64,000 nt of DNA from Sandaracinus amylolyticus (GTDB lineage Bacteria > Myxococcota_A > Polyangia > Polyangiales > Sandaracinaceae): the NCBI RefSeq assembly GCF_021631985.1, contig NZ_CP070225.1, positions 4,712,001 through 4,776,000 of the forward strand. The letters are read 5' to 3'. The notes under the pieces are model-generated. The model ran no database searches, was not told the DNA's origin, and saw only the letters and a program-made list of their open reading frames with translations. The position numbers were made by a program, and so were the translations under genes. Positions 33,735 to 44,039 of this stretch are shown here, in pieces (the first letter of the stretch is position 1; every line of letters begins with the position of its first letter).

Positions 33735-34324
33735 CACGCGCGCGGCTGCTCGCGGGGCGCCTCCTTCGCGCGGCCGTGCATGCCCTCGGCGATCTCCTCG
33801 ATCACCTTCGCGCAGAACGCGGCGAGATCGTCGGGCCGGCGGCTCGTGACGAGACCGCGATCGACCACGACCTGCTCGTCGACCCACTTCGCGCCCGCGT
33901 TCATCAGGTCGGTGCGCAGGCTCGGGTACGACGTGACGCGACGGCCGTCGACGATGTCCGCCTCGATCAGCGTCCACGGCCCGTGGCAGATCGCCGCGAT
34001 CGGCTTGCCCATCGCGTGTGCCTCGCGCACCAGCCGCACCGCGTCGGGATCCATCCGCAGCTTGTCCGGATTCATCACGCCGCCCGGCAGCACCAGCGCG
34101 TCGAAGTCGTCGACGATGGTCTCGCCGGTCGTCGCGTCGACCGCGATGTCGTCCGCCCAGTCGTGATGCTCCATCGCGCGGATCGCGCCCTCGTGCGGCG
34201 CGATCACGCGCACCTTCGCGCCCGCCTCCTCGAGCGCCTTCTTGGGCTCGTGCAGCTCGGATCGCTCGAAGCCGTCGGTCGCGAGGATCGCGACCTTCTT
34301 CCCGCTCAGATCGTGCGTGGCCAT
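33734..34324 (-). CDS. DJ-1/PfpI-family protein (protease/deglycase-like)
   Basis: This 196-aa protein has the DJ-1/PfpI fold. It contains KKVAILATDGFERSELHEPKKAL at residues 9-31 with the conserved Glu, DALVLPGGVMNPDKLR, and the nucleophile Cys in IAAICHGPWTLIEA. The Cys-His pair and the downstream SYPSLRTDLMNAGAKWVDEQVV are typical of PfpI/YhbO/YraA proteins. These were called proteases and are now mostly linked to glyoxal or stress handling. It sits between DUF4336 and an AraC regulator in one probable operon. Confidence 0.9.
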   Translation of the reverse strand: MATHDLSGKKVAILATDGFERSELHEPKKALEEAGAKVRVIAPHEGAIRAMEHHDWADDIAVDATTGETIVDDFDALVLPGGVMNPDKLRMDPDAVRLVREAHAMGKPIAAICHGPWTLIEADIVDGRRVTSYPSLRTDLMNAGAKWVDEQVVVDRGLVTSRRPDDLAAFCAKVIEEIAEGMHGRAKEAPREQPRA

Positions 34325-34352
34325 GCGCCAGCGCGACGCAGCGCGCGTGCCA

Positions 34353-35045
34353 CTATTCCAGCCAGCGATATGCGTCGCGCAGGATCTCGCGGCCGTTCGC
34401 CTCGATCAGATCCCCGTGCGAGAGCACGATGCGATCGAAGTCGCGCTCGAGCAGCTCGTCGAAGCTGTGCCGCGCGGCGCGTCGATCGCGATAGACGAGG
34501 CGCAGCACGTACGCGAGCCCGGGCTTCTTCCAGATGCCCATCGTCTGGAAGTAGATGCGCGAGGGCAGGTGCTCGGTGGACGAGAACTGCTCGACGAGAT
34601 CGCAGCTCACGAGCGTGCGCGTGCTCGGGTGCACGAACACGGTCTCCTGGAGCATCGAGCCGCGCATCACGAGCGGCTCCAGCGTGCCCGCCCAGTCGGC
34701 GTGGGGCGCCGATCCGAGCGGCGCGTCGATCCGCAGGTCGGGGCGCTTGCTCGCGAGCCGCGCGGGCGCGTGCAGGATCGCGTCGGGCCACGCCTTCTGG
34801 AGCTCGCCCGCGAACACGTGGTGGTAGAGGTTCGGCGCGACGATGTGCTCGACGCTGCCGAGCTGCTCGATCTCGGCGCGCAGCGCGGGCGAGAGCGCGA
34901 TCGGCGAGTGCACCAGCAGACCGCCGTCGCGCAGCCGCACGACGGTCATGCGCGTGCCGAGCTGGAGGCCGAGGAACGGGTGCGGCGTGCGCGCGGTCCA
35001 GATGCCTTCGGCGAACGGGACGAGGAGAGGGCTCGTGGATGTCAT
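34353..35045 (-). CDS. DUF4336 domain-containing protein
   Basis: This 230-aa protein has a metallo-beta-lactamase-like layout. It shows IWTARTPHPFLGLQLGTRMTVVRLRDGGLLVHSPI, then VEHIVAPNLYHHVFAGEL with paired His residues, and IVLSHGDLIEANGREIL. This matches DUF4336, whose biochemical function is not known. The ATG at 35045 (MTSTSPLLVPF) is 13 bases after the Ser/Thr kinase stop, so it is very likely in the same transcript. It has fewer canonical metal ligands than true lactamases (no HxHxDH). Confidence 0.83.
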   Translation of the reverse strand: MTSTSPLLVPFAEGIWTARTPHPFLGLQLGTRMTVVRLRDGGLLVHSPIALSPALRAEIEQLGSVEHIVAPNLYHHVFAGELQKAWPDAILHAPARLASKRPDLRIDAPLGSAPHADWAGTLEPLVMRGSMLQETVFVHPSTRTLVSCDLVEQFSSTEHLPSRIYFQTMGIWKKPGLAYVLRLVYRDRRAARHSFDELLERDFDRIVLSHGDLIEANGREILRDAYRWLE

Positions 35046-35058
35046 CGTGGTGGTGGGC

Positions 35059-36492
<1,434 letters not shown>

Positions 36493-36507
36493 ACGCGACG
36501 TGCCTGC

Positions 36508-37764
36508 TCAGCGCTGCGGAGCTTTCGCCGGCAGCTCGACGCGCGCGATGGTGCCGCGCCCGCCGGGCGCGGGCGCGACCTCGATCGTGCCGCGCGCGCC
36601 GCGCACGATCGCGAGCACCGTCGGCAGGCCGAGCCCGCGTCCTTCGCTCTTCGTCGTGAAGTAGGGCTCGAACACGTGCGGCATCGCCTCGGGAGCGATG
36701 CCCGTGCCGTCGTCCTCCACCTCGATCGCGACCCGTCCCGGCGCGAGCACCAGCGTGCGCACCTCGACGTGCCCACCGATGCGCGTCGCGTCGCGCGCGT
36801 TGGCGACGAGGTTCAGCAGCACCTGCTCGAGCCGCACCATCGAGAGCGGCACGATCCAGCCCGGCGCATCGGGGATGATCGCGAGCCGCCTCTCGCTCGC
36901 GATCGCGCGCAGCGAGGGCACTGCGTCGTGGAGCCCTTCGTCGAGCCCGCAGTCGCCGCGATCGGTGGACGCGGCACGACCGACCTCGAGCAGGTCGCGC
37001 ACCAGACGCGCCGCGCTGTTCGCGGCCTCCTCGATCACCTCGGCCTCGGCCGGCGGTGCGTCGGAGCGCGCGTTGCGGCGCAGCAGCGCCGCCGCCGAGA
37101 CCACCACCGCGAGCAGGTTGTTCACGTCGTGCGCGACGCCGCGCGCGAGCCGTGCGATCGCCTCGTCGCGCATCGCGTCGTGCATCGCGACCTCCTGTCG
37201 CCGCAGCGCCTCGTGCGCCTCGCGCAGATCCGCGGTCGCGAGCTCGAGCGCGACCACCTCCGCGACCGACACCGCGAAGTCCGCTTCCTCTGCGCTCCAC
37301 CCGCGCGGAGGCCCGCGATGCTCGTGACAGACCACGCCGACCACGACGCCGTCGCGATAGATGGGCGACTCGAGCGTCGCCGTGATCTCGAGCGGCGCGA
37401 AGTAGCCCTCGACGAGATCGTGCGTCGCCTCGTCGTCGGCCACGCGCTGCGCGGTGATCACCCGCCGATCCCGCAACATGTGCGCGTACGCGCCCAGGCG
37501 CTGCGCCGGGATCCAGCGGATGTCGCGCTCGGGCGGGCGCGCATCGAAGATCTCGAGCGCGCGGAGCCCACCTTCGTGCTCGCCCGCGAACATCCAGATG
37601 CTGACCCGCTCGACGGTGAGGCATCTCGCCGCGATCCGCGCGATGCGCGCGAGCTTCGCGGCGAGCGAGCTCGCGCCCTCGGCGTCGAGGTGCACGAGCC
37701 GCAGCCGTGCCTCGTCGAGACGCCGCGAGGCTTCGCTGGTCGTCTCGGTCGTGGGCTCCTCCAC
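36508..37764 (-). CDS. GAF-domain sensor histidine kinase
   Basis: This 418-aa cytoplasmic sensor kinase has a GAF domain at residues ~30-170 (ARIAARCLTVERVSIWMF...VGVVCHEHRG), then dimerisation helices with the phospho-acceptor His in LARGVAHDVNNLLAVVV near 215-230. The HATPase domain follows: NLVANARDAT, EDDGTGIAPEAMPHVFEPYFTTKSEGRGLGLPTVLAIV. It has no membrane segment and no receiver domain, and no response regulator gene is adjacent. It heads a minus-strand unit with a Ser/Thr kinase 15 bases downstream. Confidence 0.9.
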   Translation of the reverse strand: MEEPTTETTSEASRRLDEARLRLVHLDAEGASSLAAKLARIARIAARCLTVERVSIWMFAGEHEGGLRALEIFDARPPERDIRWIPAQRLGAYAHMLRDRRVITAQRVADDEATHDLVEGYFAPLEITATLESPIYRDGVVVGVVCHEHRGPPRGWSAEEADFAVSVAEVVALELATADLREAHEALRRQEVAMHDAMRDEAIARLARGVAHDVNNLLAVVVSAAALLRRNARSDAPPAEAEVIEEAANSAARLVRDLLEVGRAASTDRGDCGLDEGLHDAVPSLRAIASERRLAIIPDAPGWIVPLSMVRLEQVLLNLVANARDATRIGGHVEVRTLVLAPGRVAIEVEDDGTGIAPEAMPHVFEPYFTTKSEGRGLGLPTVLAIVRGARGTIEVAPAPGGRGTIARVELPAKAPQR

Positions 37765-37792
37765 GCCTCAGTGTGTGAGCCCGACGTACGCG

Positions 37793-37831
37793 GATTCCAA
37801 GTCCAGGGGGCGCGGCGCGCCCCACGGAATC
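37793..37831 (-). terminator. Hairpin downstream of glycogen phosphorylase
   Basis: Outer arms GATTCC/GGAATC (37793-37798, 37826-37831) enclose a perfect 7-bp stem GGGGCGC with a GGC loop (37807-37823). It starts at the glgP stop codon and lies between glgP and the histidine kinase start. Confidence 0.55.
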
Positions 37832-40277
37832 AGAGCACGCCCCAGATGTCCTTCGCGTACCCGCGGATCGTGTTGTCGCTCGAGAAGCGACCCATGCGCG
37901 CCACGTTGAGCAGCGACATGCGGGTCCAGCGCGGCACGTCGCGGAAGATCTGCTCCGCGCGCTGCTGGGTCTCGACGTACGACGCGAAGTCGCCGAGCAG
38001 CAGGAAGCGATCGTTGTCGAGCAGCGACTGCGCGACCGGGCGGAAGCGGCCGGGCTCGTCGCGCGAGAACGCACCGTGAGAGATCCCGTCGATCACCGCG
38101 CGCAGGCGCTGATCGCTCTCGTAGAGCTGCCACGGCTGGTAGCCCGCGCGGACGCGCTGGATCACCTGCTCCGCGGTCATGCCGAAGATCAGCACGTTGT
38201 CCTCGCCGACCGCGTCGGCGATCTCGATGTTCGCGCCGTCGAGCGTGCCGATCGTGACCGCGCCGTTCATCGCGAACTTCATGTTGCCGGTGCCCGACGC
38301 CTCCCATCCCGCCGTCGAGATCTGCTCGCTCAGATCGGCCGCGGGGATGAGCCGCTCCGCGTACGACACGCGGTAGTTCGGAACGAAGAACACGCGCAGG
38401 TGCTCGCGCGCCTCGGGGTCCTCGTTGATCGTCTTCGCGACGTTGTTGATCAGGTGGATGATCCGCTTCGCCATGTCGTAGGCGCTCGCGGCCTTGCCAC
38501 CGAAGATCACCGTGCGCGGTGCCTCGGGCTTCTCGCCCGCCTTGATGCGCTGGTAGCGGTGGATGACGTGCAGCACGTTGAGGAGCTGCCGCTTGTACTC
38601 GTGGATGCGCTTGATCTGGATGTCGAAGATCGAGCTCGGATCGCAGCGGAAGCCGTGCTCCTTCTCGAGGAACGCAGCGAGCTTCACCTTGTTGTCGCGC
38701 TTGATCGCGCGGAAGCGCTCGAGGAACGCGGAGTCACCCGCGTGCTTCTCGAGCTCGCGCAGCTTCTCGAGATCCGTCACCCACGCGTCGCTGCCGACCA
38801 CCTCGGTGATCAGCTTCGCGAGCTCGGGGTTGCACTGCTGGATCCACCGGCGCGGCGTGACGCCGTTCGTCTCGTTCTTGAACTTGCCGGGGAAGAACTT
38901 GTCGAGCTCGGGGAACATGCGCTCGCGCAGCAGCTGCGTGTGGAGCGCGCTCACGCCGTTGACGCTGAAGCTGCCGACGATCGACAGGTTCGCCATGCGC
39001 ACGTTGGGCTGCGGGCCGCGCTCGATGATCGCCATGCGCGCCTGGGCCTGCTCGTCGTGCCCCTGCGCGATCTCGATCCCGAGGCGGCGATCGATCTCGC
39101 GGATGATGTCGAGCTGACGCGGAAGCAGCCGATCGAGCATGTGGACCGGCCACGTCTCGAGCGCCTCGGGCATCAGCGTGTGGTTCGTGTACGCGAACGC
39201 GCGCTTCGTGATCGACCACGCGCGCTCCCACGTGAAGAGGTGCTCGTCCATGAGCAGCCGCATCATCTCGGCGACCGCGAGCGCGGGGTGCGTGTCGTTC
39301 AGCTGGAACACGCACTTCTCGGGCAGATCGTCGAGCGAGCCCCAGCGCGCGAGGTGGCGCGTGACCGCGTCCTGCAGCGACGCGCTCACGAAGAAGTACT
39401 CCTGGCGGAGGCGCAGCTCCTTGCCCGGCGGGCCCGAGTCGTTCGGATAGAGCACGCGCGAGATGTTCTCGGCGACGTTGCGCTTGTGCACCGAGCCGAA
39501 GTGATCGCCCGCGTTGAAGAGCGCGAGATCGAACTCCTGCACCGGGCGGGGCGACCATAGACGGAGCGTATTGACCACGCCGTTTCGATAACCGGGCACC
39601 GGGATGTCGTGCGCCTCGGCGATCACGTCGTGGGTGTCGACCCACGCGTAGAACGTGCGGCCGGTCGGATCGACGCGCGGCTCGACGCGGCCCTCGTAGC
39701 GGACCGTGTACGTCGTCTCGGTGCGCGAGACCTCCCACGGCGTGCCGTGCAGGAGCCAGGTGTCGGGCTCCTCGACCTGCGCTCCGCCGACGATCGCCTG
39801 GCGGAACATGCCGTAGTCGTAGCGGATGCCGTAGCCCGTCCCCGCGATGCCGAGCGTCGCCATCGAGTCGAGGAAGCACGACGCGAGGCGCCCGAGACCG
39901 CCGTTGCCGAGCCCGGGATCCGCTTCGGTCTCGAGCACGTCGTCGTACGAGAGGCCGAGCTCCGTGAGCGCGCCCCGCACTTCGCTCTCGATGCCGAGGT
40001 TGAGCACTGCGTCGCGCAGGAGGCGCCCCGGCAGGTACTCCATCGACAGGTAGTAGACGCGCTTCTTGCCGTCGTCCCACTGGGCCTTCGTGCTGCCGAG
40101 CCAGCGGTCCGCGATGCGATCGCGCACCGCGCGTGCGACCGCGTGGAAGACGTCGGACGCGCTCGCGCGGTACTGGTCGCGCATGCGCGTGTGCGCGAGG
40201 TGATGGACGATCGACTGCTTGATCGAGGGCTGGTCGACGGGGAGCGGTGCTCCCGGGATCGGCTCGCGGATCTTCAT
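37830..40277 (-). CDS. glgP: Glycogen/starch/alpha-glucan phosphorylase
   Basis: This 815-aa GT35 enzyme releases glucose-1-phosphate from glycogen with PLP as cofactor. It has YYLSMEYLPGRLLRDAVLNLG, LGNGGLGRLASCFLDSMATL, GYGIRYDYGMFRQ, FKNETNGVTPRRWI, KRIHEYKRQLLNVL and the PLP lysine segment EASGTGNMKFAMNGA at about residues 665-680. Its length is usual for the family. The ATG at 40277 (MKIREP) is chosen; the frame upstream overlaps the DUF4386 gene. Other glycogen genes are not in the window. It may be transcribed with DUF4386, 52 bases upstream. Confidence 0.96.
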   Translation of the reverse strand: MKIREPIPGAPLPVDQPSIKQSIVHHLAHTRMRDQYRASASDVFHAVARAVRDRIADRWLGSTKAQWDDGKKRVYYLSMEYLPGRLLRDAVLNLGIESEVRGALTELGLSYDDVLETEADPGLGNGGLGRLASCFLDSMATLGIAGTGYGIRYDYGMFRQAIVGGAQVEEPDTWLLHGTPWEVSRTETTYTVRYEGRVEPRVDPTGRTFYAWVDTHDVIAEAHDIPVPGYRNGVVNTLRLWSPRPVQEFDLALFNAGDHFGSVHKRNVAENISRVLYPNDSGPPGKELRLRQEYFFVSASLQDAVTRHLARWGSLDDLPEKCVFQLNDTHPALAVAEMMRLLMDEHLFTWERAWSITKRAFAYTNHTLMPEALETWPVHMLDRLLPRQLDIIREIDRRLGIEIAQGHDEQAQARMAIIERGPQPNVRMANLSIVGSFSVNGVSALHTQLLRERMFPELDKFFPGKFKNETNGVTPRRWIQQCNPELAKLITEVVGSDAWVTDLEKLRELEKHAGDSAFLERFRAIKRDNKVKLAAFLEKEHGFRCDPSSIFDIQIKRIHEYKRQLLNVLHVIHRYQRIKAGEKPEAPRTVIFGGKAASAYDMAKRIIHLINNVAKTINEDPEAREHLRVFFVPNYRVSYAERLIPAADLSEQISTAGWEASGTGNMKFAMNGAVTIGTLDGANIEIADAVGEDNVLIFGMTAEQVIQRVRAGYQPWQLYESDQRLRAVIDGISHGAFSRDEPGRFRPVAQSLLDNDRFLLLGDFASYVETQQRAEQIFRDVPRWTRMSLLNVARMGRFSSDNTIRGYAKDIWGVL

Positions 40278-40329
40278 GCCGGCGCAGTGTCGGATCGATG
40301 CGTCACGCAGGCAAGCGTCGCGCATCCGT

Positions 40330-40980
40330 TCAGGTGTTTCGGGGGGCCCCGGATCGCGGTCGGGCGAACACGAGCCACAGCACGAAGGGCACCTCACCGA
40401 CGAGCGCGGCGACTCCGACGACGATCTCGTAGATCGGCGCGCCGCTCGGCGCGACGAGGTGACCGAGGCCGTTCAGCGCGTATCCGAACGACGCGATCAT
40501 CAAGAGCGCGCCGAGCACCCGGGGCGCCCAGCCCGCGCGCATCACGAGCGCGCCGAGCGCGAGGCAGTGGAGCGCGAAGAGCGGCTCCCACACGTGCACG
40601 CCCGCTGCGTGCAGCTCGAAGAGCGCGAGCGCGTCGTCGGGTCGCTGCAGGGCCGCGAGGAGCGGGAAGAGATTGACCGCCTGCACCACGCTCATCGCGA
40701 GGCGCGCGAACGTCGCGGTGAGCGCGACGGTCGGGCTCACGCGCCGGAAGAGCGAGAAGAGCACCGCGGTGAGCACGACCTCGGAGAGCACGATCGCGAC
40801 GTGCCCGAGCAGGCCCGCGCGCAGGAGCGCCTCGGACGCGACGACGTTCCGCGCGGTGGCCTCGGCGTCGCCCGCGACGACGATCGCGGAGGGCACGAAC
40901 ATCATGCTGAAGGGCCCGCAGAACGTCGGGATCAGATAGAGCAGCCCGGCGATCCGGAGCGATCGGGCGTCGGCGGTCAC
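40330..40980 (-). CDS. DUF4386-family membrane protein
   Basis: This 216-aa protein has about six hydrophobic helices. LRIAGLLYLIPTFCGPFSMMFVPSAIVV at the start and VWEPLFALHCLALGALVMRAGWAPRVLGALLMIASFGY later match DUF4386, a family of unknown function found in many bacteria. The GTG start at 40980 has GGAGG (minus strand, 40985-40989). A palindromic operator lies just upstream of that site. It is divergent from fprA. Confidence 0.8.
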   Translation of the reverse strand: MTADARSLRIAGLLYLIPTFCGPFSMMFVPSAIVVAGDAEATARNVVASEALLRAGLLGHVAIVLSEVVLTAVLFSLFRRVSPTVALTATFARLAMSVVQAVNLFPLLAALQRPDDALALFELHAAGVHVWEPLFALHCLALGALVMRAGWAPRVLGALLMIASFGYALNGLGHLVAPSGAPIYEIVVGVAALVGEVPFVLWLVFARPRSGAPRNT

Positions 40981-40991
40981 GCGGCCTCCGT

Positions 40992-41007
40992 GTCAAGAAT
41001 GTTTGAC
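40992..41007. promoter_or_regulatory. Putative operator 1 (GTCAAGAATGTTTGAC)
   Basis: This is a near-perfect 16-bp dyad (one mismatched pair) sitting directly upstream of the DUF4386 ribosome binding site. It repeats the palindrome at 41039-41054, with centres 47 bp apart. A repressor bound here would block the minus-strand gene. Confidence 0.65.
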
Positions 41008-41009
41008 TC

Positions 41010-41049
41010 GCCCTGATGTAACGTCGCTTTGACATCGAGTCAAACATGT
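41010..41049 (-). promoter_or_regulatory. Candidate -35/-10 promoter for the DUF4386 gene
   Basis: On the minus strand, TTGACT overlaps operator 2 and is followed, 17 bases later, by TACATC. This is a fair sigma-70-like pair placed between the two operators. The -10 match is weak (TACATC against TATAAT). Confidence 0.35.
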
Positions 41050-41054
41050 TTGAC
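41039..41054. promoter_or_regulatory. Putative operator 2 (GTCAAACATGTTTGAC, perfect palindrome)
   Basis: This is a perfect 16-bp palindrome. The half-site TTTGAC also occurs at 41028-41033, making a further dyad with GTCAAA across five bases. It lies in the divergent promoter region, 51 bases before the fprA start. It is typical of TetR- or MarR-type operators; no such regulator gene is adjacent. Confidence 0.75.
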
Positions 41055-41104
41055 ATCACGCACGCCTGCGTGCGGACGGACCATGCAGTAGGCTCGCCCG
41101 TCCC

Positions 41105-42418
41105 ATGGCTCACACGATCGCGATCATCGGGAGCGGACCGGCCGGTTTCTATGCGGCCGAGGGCATCGTGAAGGCGCGTCCGGACGCGCAGGTCGACATC
41201 TTCGATCGACTGCCGACTCCGTACGGCCTCGTGCGCAGCGGCGTCGCGCCCGATCACCAGGGCACGAAGAACGTGTGGCGCGTCTTCCAGCGCACCGCGC
41301 AGCGCCCGCAGGTGCGCTTCCTCGGCAACGTCGAGATGGGGCGCGACGTGTCGCTCCACGAGCTGCGCGACGCATACGACGCGGTGGTCCTCGCGATCGG
41401 CGCGCCGATCGATCGCGAGCTCGGCGTGCCCGGCGAGCACCAGCGCGGCGTGATCGGATCGCACCCGTTCACGAGCTGGTACAACGGGCACCCCGACTGG
41501 AGCGGGTTCGATCCCGATCTCGACAGCTCGCACATCGCGATCATCGGGAACGGCAACGTCGCGGTCGACGTCGCGCGCGTGCTCGGTCGCACGCCGCCCG
41601 AGATGGTGAAGACCGATCTGCCGGCGTACGCGAGCGAGCGCATCGCGCGCGCGCCGCTCACCGACATCTACATGATCGGCCGGCGCGGCCCCGGCGAAGC
41701 GAGCTTCACGCCGGTCGAGCTGCGCGAGCTCGGCGATCTCGCGAACACGGTCGCGGTGGTCGACGGATCGCAGCTGCCCGCGAGCATCGCGGCGAAGGAT
41801 CCGAAGGACCAGAAGCTCAAGGACAAGATCCTCGAGATCCTGCGCGGCTACTCGCAGAACGATCCGCAGAGCAAGCCGGTGCGCTTGCACATCATGTTCT
41901 ACGCAGCGCCGCACGAGGTGCTGGGCGACGGCGACAAGGTCACGGGCCTGCGTCTGATGAAGACGAAGGTCGAGAACGGTCGCGCGGTGTCGACGGGCGA
42001 GACGATCGATCTGCCGGTCGGCGTGATCGTGAAGGCGATCGGGTACTACTGCCGTCCGATCGAGGGCCTGCCGATGCCCGAGTGCTCGACGTGTTATCCG
42101 AACACCGACGGGCACGTGGGCGAGAACCTGTGGGCGGTCGGCTGGGCGAAGCGCGGGCCGAGCGGCGTCATCGCGACGAACCGCGGCGACAGCCTCGAGG
42201 TCGTCGATCGGATGCTGAAGACGCTGCCCGAGGGAAGCGCGAAGACCGGTGGGCGCGAGACGATCGACGGTCTGCTGAAGCAGCGCGGCGTGCACGTCGT
42301 GACCTTCTCGGACTGGGAGAAGATCGAGAAGCACGAGCACGAGACGGCGCAGGAAGGCGCGCCGCGCGTGAAGCTGACGGAGTGGGAGCACCTGCTCGAC
42401 AAGGCCCGCGGTACGTGA
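41105..42418 (+). CDS. fprA: FprA-type ferredoxin/adrenodoxin-NADP+ reductase
   Basis: This 437-aa flavoprotein passes electrons between NADPH and ferredoxin. It has the FAD-binding start TIAIIGSGPAGFYAAEGIV, DRLPTPYGLVRSGVAPDHQGTKNV (a hallmark of adrenodoxin reductases), IAIIGNGNVAVDVARVL for NADP, and GWAKRGPSGVIATNRGDS near the C-terminus. It resembles mycobacterial FprA and mitochondrial adrenodoxin reductase and is not fused to a ferredoxin. The upstream region has two palindromic operators, so expression is likely controlled by a repressor. A lipoprotein gene follows 8 bases later. Confidence 0.94.
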   Translation: MAHTIAIIGSGPAGFYAAEGIVKARPDAQVDIFDRLPTPYGLVRSGVAPDHQGTKNVWRVFQRTAQRPQVRFLGNVEMGRDVSLHELRDAYDAVVLAIGAPIDRELGVPGEHQRGVIGSHPFTSWYNGHPDWSGFDPDLDSSHIAIIGNGNVAVDVARVLGRTPPEMVKTDLPAYASERIARAPLTDIYMIGRRGPGEASFTPVELRELGDLANTVAVVDGSQLPASIAAKDPKDQKLKDKILEILRGYSQNDPQSKPVRLHIMFYAAPHEVLGDGDKVTGLRLMKTKVENGRAVSTGETIDLPVGVIVKAIGYYCRPIEGLPMPECSTCYPNTDGHVGENLWAVGWAKRGPSGVIATNRGDSLEVVDRMLKTLPEGSAKTGGRETIDGLLKQRGVHVVTFSDWEKIEKHEHETAQEGAPRVKLTEWEHLLDKARGT

Positions 42419-42426
42419 GCGTGGCG

Positions 42427-43215
42427 ATGACGACGAGCGCGATGCGCTCGATCCCATGGCTCGCGCTCGTGTTGATCGCGGCCTGCAACCCCGACCACAT
42501 CGATCTCGATCTCGCGCCCTTCGACGCGGGCTCGGTCCAGCCCGGGCTCGATGCAGGTCGGGATGCGGGAGCTCGCGAGGACGCGGCGAGCCCTTCGGAC
42601 GCGGGCGGACACGACGCCGGCACGCCGCCGCTCGACGCGGGACGCTCTTGCGAGCCGTTCGGAGACGACTGCCACCCGCTCTACGACGCGAGCTGCCGCT
42701 GCGGGTTCGACAGCTTCAGCGCCGAGTGGGCGTGTGGCACGTCGGGCTCGCGCGGCGTCGGCGGGATCTGCAACGGAACCGACGACTGCGGGCCGGGCCT
42801 CTACTGCACGCGAACGCAAACCGTCGGCGGCGGCGTGTGCCGGCGCCTGTGCGACGCCGACGCGGACTGCGCGGCGGGCGAAGGGTGCGCCGAGATCGGC
42901 CGCCTCGCGCCCTGCACCGGCTGGTGCGTCGCGCTCGCCGAGTGCGACCTCTCGGAGCAGGACTGCGGCGCGGGCCGCGGCTGCTACTGGCTCCGCGACG
43001 AGGAGGCGGGACGCGAGCATCAGTTCTGCCACCCCGCGGGGGAAGAGACGCGCAACTGCTACGGCGGCCCGACGGTGTGCGCGCCCGGGGTCGTCTGCGT
43101 GAGATCCTCGACCAGCAGCCTCCGATGCCAGCCGCTCTGCACGACGAGCGAGGAGTGCCCGATCGCGACGTCGTGCACCGGCACGACGAGCAGCGGCGAG
43201 CAGTTCTGTCGTTGA
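42427..43215 (+). CDS. Cys-rich lipoprotein with Asp-Ala-Gly linker, paralogue 1
   Basis: This 262-aa lipoprotein has signal MRSIPWLALVLIAACNPDHID, with the lipid Cys in AAC. A low-complexity linker of DAG motifs (about residues 35-75) carries the rest away from the membrane. The C-terminal ~185 residues hold over 20 Cys in CXnC groups (DDCGPGLYC, CDADADCAAGEGC, CTTSEECPIATSC), an EGF- or Dickkopf-like disulphide fold. Starts at 42421, 42427 and 42442 are all possible; 42427 is listed. It is the same length as the next gene and shares CNPDHIDxxL after the lipobox. Confidence 0.78.
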   Translation: MTTSAMRSIPWLALVLIAACNPDHIDLDLAPFDAGSVQPGLDAGRDAGAREDAASPSDAGGHDAGTPPLDAGRSCEPFGDDCHPLYDASCRCGFDSFSAEWACGTSGSRGVGGICNGTDDCGPGLYCTRTQTVGGGVCRRLCDADADCAAGEGCAEIGRLAPCTGWCVALAECDLSEQDCGAGRGCYWLRDEEAGREHQFCHPAGEETRNCYGGPTVCAPGVVCVRSSTSSLRCQPLCTTSEECPIATSCTGTTSSGEQFCR

Positions 43216-43250
43216 GCACTCCGCGCGCTCGCTCTATCCTCGCGCCCCTC

Positions 43251-44039
43251 GTGACCCGCCGTACTCGGTCATCCTGGCCGGCATCCATCGCCCTCGTCGT
43301 GGCGATCGCCGGCTGCAACCCCGATCACATCGACGTGCAGCTCCCACCACCGATCGACAGCGGTGTTGTGGCGCGCGTCGACGCATTCGTTCCGCGGCCC
43401 GATGCCGGGCACGACGCGGGAACCGACGCGGGCCAGGACGCCGGACGCGACGCGGGCGCGGCGCCTGCCTGCGTCGTGACCGGCGGCGCGTGCGATCCCT
43501 TCGAGCGCGATCCGTGCGGCGCGAACCGGACGTGCATCTCCGACGCGACGATGCGCACGCGCTGCGTCTCGTCGGCGTTCACGCTCCGCGGCGAGGGCGA
43601 GAGCTGCAGCGTCGACAACCAGTGCGCGGAACGTCTCGAGTGCCGGGCGCTCTTCAGCGAGCTCGCGTGCGTGAGGCAGTGTCGAATCGACGGCGTCGGT
43701 GATTGTGGCGCGGCGGGACGATGCCTGATGCAGGCGCGCACCGGTGAGACGTGCCTCGGGCTCTGCGTCCCGGTGAACGACTGCGATCTCTTCACGCAGG
43801 ATTGCACGGGCGGGCGTGCCTGCGTGCTCCTCGGAGATCCAGAGAGCGAAGGCGAGATCGCGACGTGTCTGCCGCCCGGAGCAGCCGCGGTCGGGCAGTC
43901 GTGCGCGTGGGCGGACTCGTGCGTGAGGGGCGCCGCGTGCATCGGCGGGACGTGCCGGCAGCTGTGTGGCGACAGCCTCGATTGCACGACGGGCACTTGC
44001 AGCGGGAGGACGGTCAGTGGCGTCGGATATTGTCGTTGA
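43251..44039 (+). CDS. Cys-rich lipoprotein with Asp-Ala-Gly linker, paralogue 2
   Basis: This 262-aa protein starts with GTG at 43251 (VTRRTRSSWPASIALVVAIAGC). The mature end CNPDHIDVQLPPPIDSG is close to CNPDHIDLDLAPFDAG of the preceding gene. It has a DAGHDAGTDAGQDAGRDAG linker and then a Cys-rich domain (NQCAERLEC, RQCRIDGVGDCGAAGRC, DSLDCTTGTCSG). The two genes are tandem duplicates that have diverged widely outside the N-terminus and Cys pattern. The 3' end overlaps the start of the next gene by 23 bases. Confidence 0.78.
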   Translation: MTRRTRSSWPASIALVVAIAGCNPDHIDVQLPPPIDSGVVARVDAFVPRPDAGHDAGTDAGQDAGRDAGAAPACVVTGGACDPFERDPCGANRTCISDATMRTRCVSSAFTLRGEGESCSVDNQCAERLECRALFSELACVRQCRIDGVGDCGAAGRCLMQARTGETCLGLCVPVNDCDLFTQDCTGGRACVLLGDPESEGEIATCLPPGAAAVGQSCAWADSCVRGAACIGGTCRQLCGDSLDCTTGTCSGRTVSGVGYCR

